DNA from: Armatimonadota bacterium | GTDB taxonomy: Bacteria; Armatimonadota; SYMT01 | NCBI GenBank assembly: GCA_020696885.1 | Contig: JAJFMS010000152.1 | Location: 1 to 7,272, forward strand | DNA: 7,272 nt | Direction: 5' to 3' | Part shown: piece after piece, positions 5,992-7,272 of the stretch | How the letters are laid out: the number at the start of each line of letters is the position of its first letter | How positions within the stretch are numbered: position 1 is the stretch's first letter | Made by a program: the position numbers and the translations under genes | The notes under the pieces: model-generated | Told to the model about the DNA's origin: nothing | The model's input: the letters and a program-made list of their open reading frames with translations, nothing else | Databases searched by the model: none

Positions 5992-7272
5992 ATGAACCGC
6001 ATCCTGCTTTTTCTGCTCTTGCTGCTGCTCACTGTCGCCGGCTACGCGCCGGCCGGGCACGCCCAGTCGAAGCCGCGGCTGAACGTGCTGTTCATCTCCG
6101 TGGACGACATGAACGCGGACCTGGGCTGCTACGGTCACCCGCTGGTAAAAAGCCCCCACATCGACCGCCTGGCCCGCCGCGGAGTGCGGTTCGACCGGGC
6201 CTACTGCCAGTTCCCGCTCTGCAGCCCCAGCCGCTCCTCCCTGCTCACCGGGCTTCGGCCGAGCACCACGAAGGTCTTCGACCTCCAGTACCACTTCCGC
6301 ACCGGGATGCCGGACGTGGTGACGCTGCCGCAGCTCTTCAAGAACAGCGGCTACTACTCCGCCCGCGTGGGGAAGCTGTACCACTACGGTAACCCCGGCG
6401 GCATCGGCACCAGCGGGCTGGACGATCCGCCTTCCTGGAGCCACTTCGTCAACCCAGCGGGGCGGGACAAGACGGCGCTGGAGCCGGACCTCACTAATTA
6501 CACCCCTCGGCGCGGCCTGGGGAGCGCCATGGCGCTCCTCCCGGACCCGGCCGGCAAAGACGAAGAGCACACGGACGGCAAGGTCGCCACCGAGACGATC
6601 AAACTGCTGGAAGCGCACCGGGACCAGCCGTTCTTCATCGCCGCCGGCTTCTACCGCCCCCACACGCCGTACATCGCCCCGAAGAAGTACTTCGAGCTCT
6701 ATCCCCTGGACAAGATCCAGCTCCCGCAGGAGCCGGCGGCCGCCCGGCAGGGCGTGCCCGCGCCGGCGCTGTCCTCTACCCGGCCGCTCCCCTACTTCGG
6801 CGTGACGTCCGACCAGGCGCGAGAGTGCAAGCAGGCGTATTACGCCTCTATCTCCTTCGTGGACGCGCAGGTCGGCCGGATCCTGGACGCGGTGGACCGG
6901 CTGAAGCTGTGGGACAACACGGTGGTGGTGTTCTGGAGCGATCACGGCTACCACCTGGGCGAGCACGGCCTCTGGATGAAGCAGAGCCTGTTCGAGGAGT
7001 CCGCGCGGGTGCCGATGATCATCGCTCCGCCGCAAACGCGATACGCCGGGTCCCGCTGCCGGCGCACCGTGGAGTTCGTGGATCTCTACCCCACCATGGC
7101 GGACCTGGCGGGCCTGAAGCCGCCCGCCAACCTGGAAGGGGTGACGCTGCGCCCGCTGCTGGTCGATCCGTACCGGAAGTGGAACCGCCCGGCGTTCACC
7201 CAGGTGCAGCGCGGGGTCTTCCCCGGTTACTCCGTCCGCACCGAGCGGTGGCGCTACACCGAGTGGGACGAC
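5992..7272 (+). CDS. Secreted iduronate-2-sulfatase-like sulfatase (3' partial)
   Basis: The frame stays open for 427 codons from the ATG at 5992 to the window edge, so the C-terminus is missing. The protein is a type I (formylglycine) sulfatase, closest in pattern to iduronate-2-sulfatase, which removes sulfate esters from polysaccharides. Residues 1-24 form a signal peptide: MNR, a leucine-rich core, then AGHA with likely cleavage before Gln25, so it acts in the periplasm or outside. Active-site features are Asp38/Asp39 (SVDDMNADLGCYG), the Cys77-Ser-Pro-Ser-Arg81 maturation motif (LCSPSRSSLLTG) whose cysteine becomes formylglycine, Lys128 and His131 (VGKLYHYG), His224 (RPHTPY), Asp317/His318 (WSDHGYHLGEHG) and Lys330. 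All expected catalytic positions present in the window are intact. The cysteine-type motif needs an FGE-like maturase, not encoded here. It lies 83 bases after the kinase on the same strand with no strong Shine-Dalgarno, only GGTAA shortly before ATG. Family-level assignment is firm; iduronate specificity is not, since bacterial relatives act on varied glycans. Confidence 0.93.
   Translation, partial: MNRILLFLLLLLLTVAGYAPAGHAQSKPRLNVLFISVDDMNADLGCYGHPLVKSPHIDRLARRGVRFDRAYCQFPLCSPSRSSLLTGLRPSTTKVFDLQYHFRTGMPDVVTLPQLFKNSGYYSARVGKLYHYGNPGGIGTSGLDDPPSWSHFVNPAGRDKTALEPDLTNYTPRRGLGSAMALLPDPAGKDEEHTDGKVATETIKLLEAHRDQPFFIAAGFYRPHTPYIAPKKYFELYPLDKIQLPQEPAAARQGVPAPALSSTRPLPYFGVTSDQARECKQAYYASISFVDAQVGRILDAVDRLKLWDNTVVVFWSDHGYHLGEHGLWMKQSLFEESARVPMIIAPPQTRYAGSRCRRTVEFVDLYPTMADLAGLKPPANLEGVTLRPLLVDPYRKWNRPAFTQVQRGVFPGYSVRTERWRYTEWDD

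Noticed and set aside
5959..7035. Minus-strand open frame (358 codons) opposite the sulfatase
   Set aside because: It is antisense to a sulfatase with all catalytic motifs intact; the product is Val/Arg/His-rich shadow text.

Overview
The window is GC-rich (roughly two thirds G+C by eye, with strong G/C preference at third codon positions in the real genes). It carries three well-supported protein genes, one probable small membrane-protein gene and several short structured intergenic elements. There is no rRNA, tRNA, CRISPR array, transposase or phage gene. The organism is a bacterium; a GC-rich soil or aquatic phylum such as Gemmatimonadota would fit the mix of a long multi-PAS kinase, a secreted sulfatase and a degenerate 'TCATCCTGA...GCGAAGC' dispersed-repeat relic. 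That placement is an inference without a marker gene, and other GC-rich phyla are possible.

Layout, left to right. Positions 1-217 contain no gene I can support. A small membrane protein of unknown function (218-553, +) follows, then a noncoding stretch (554-811) with a relic of a short dispersed repeat. Next comes an intrinsic terminator that closes the minus-strand gene curA (847-1881), a CurA-type NADPH-dependent MDR reductase. A 229-base divergent intergenic region separates curA from a very large soluble hybrid histidine kinase (2111-5908, +) with seven predicted PAS domains, a complete HisKA/HATPase_c core and a C-terminal receiver. After an 83-base gap with an unusual repeat and hairpin cluster, a secreted iduronate-2-sulfatase-like type I sulfatase starts at 5992 (+) and runs off the right edge.

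How they may work together: the kinase and sulfatase are co-oriented and close, so they could be co-transcribed, with the structured gap between them adjusting sulfatase expression. No DNA-binding response regulator, HPt protein or sulfatase-maturing enzyme (FGE) is present, so the kinase's output partner and the sulfatase's activator must lie elsewhere. CurA is transcribed away from this pair and looks functionally independent. I found no convincing undescribed defence or mobile system. The most interesting feature is the GGAG-repeat and mutually exclusive hairpin structure at 5885-5974.
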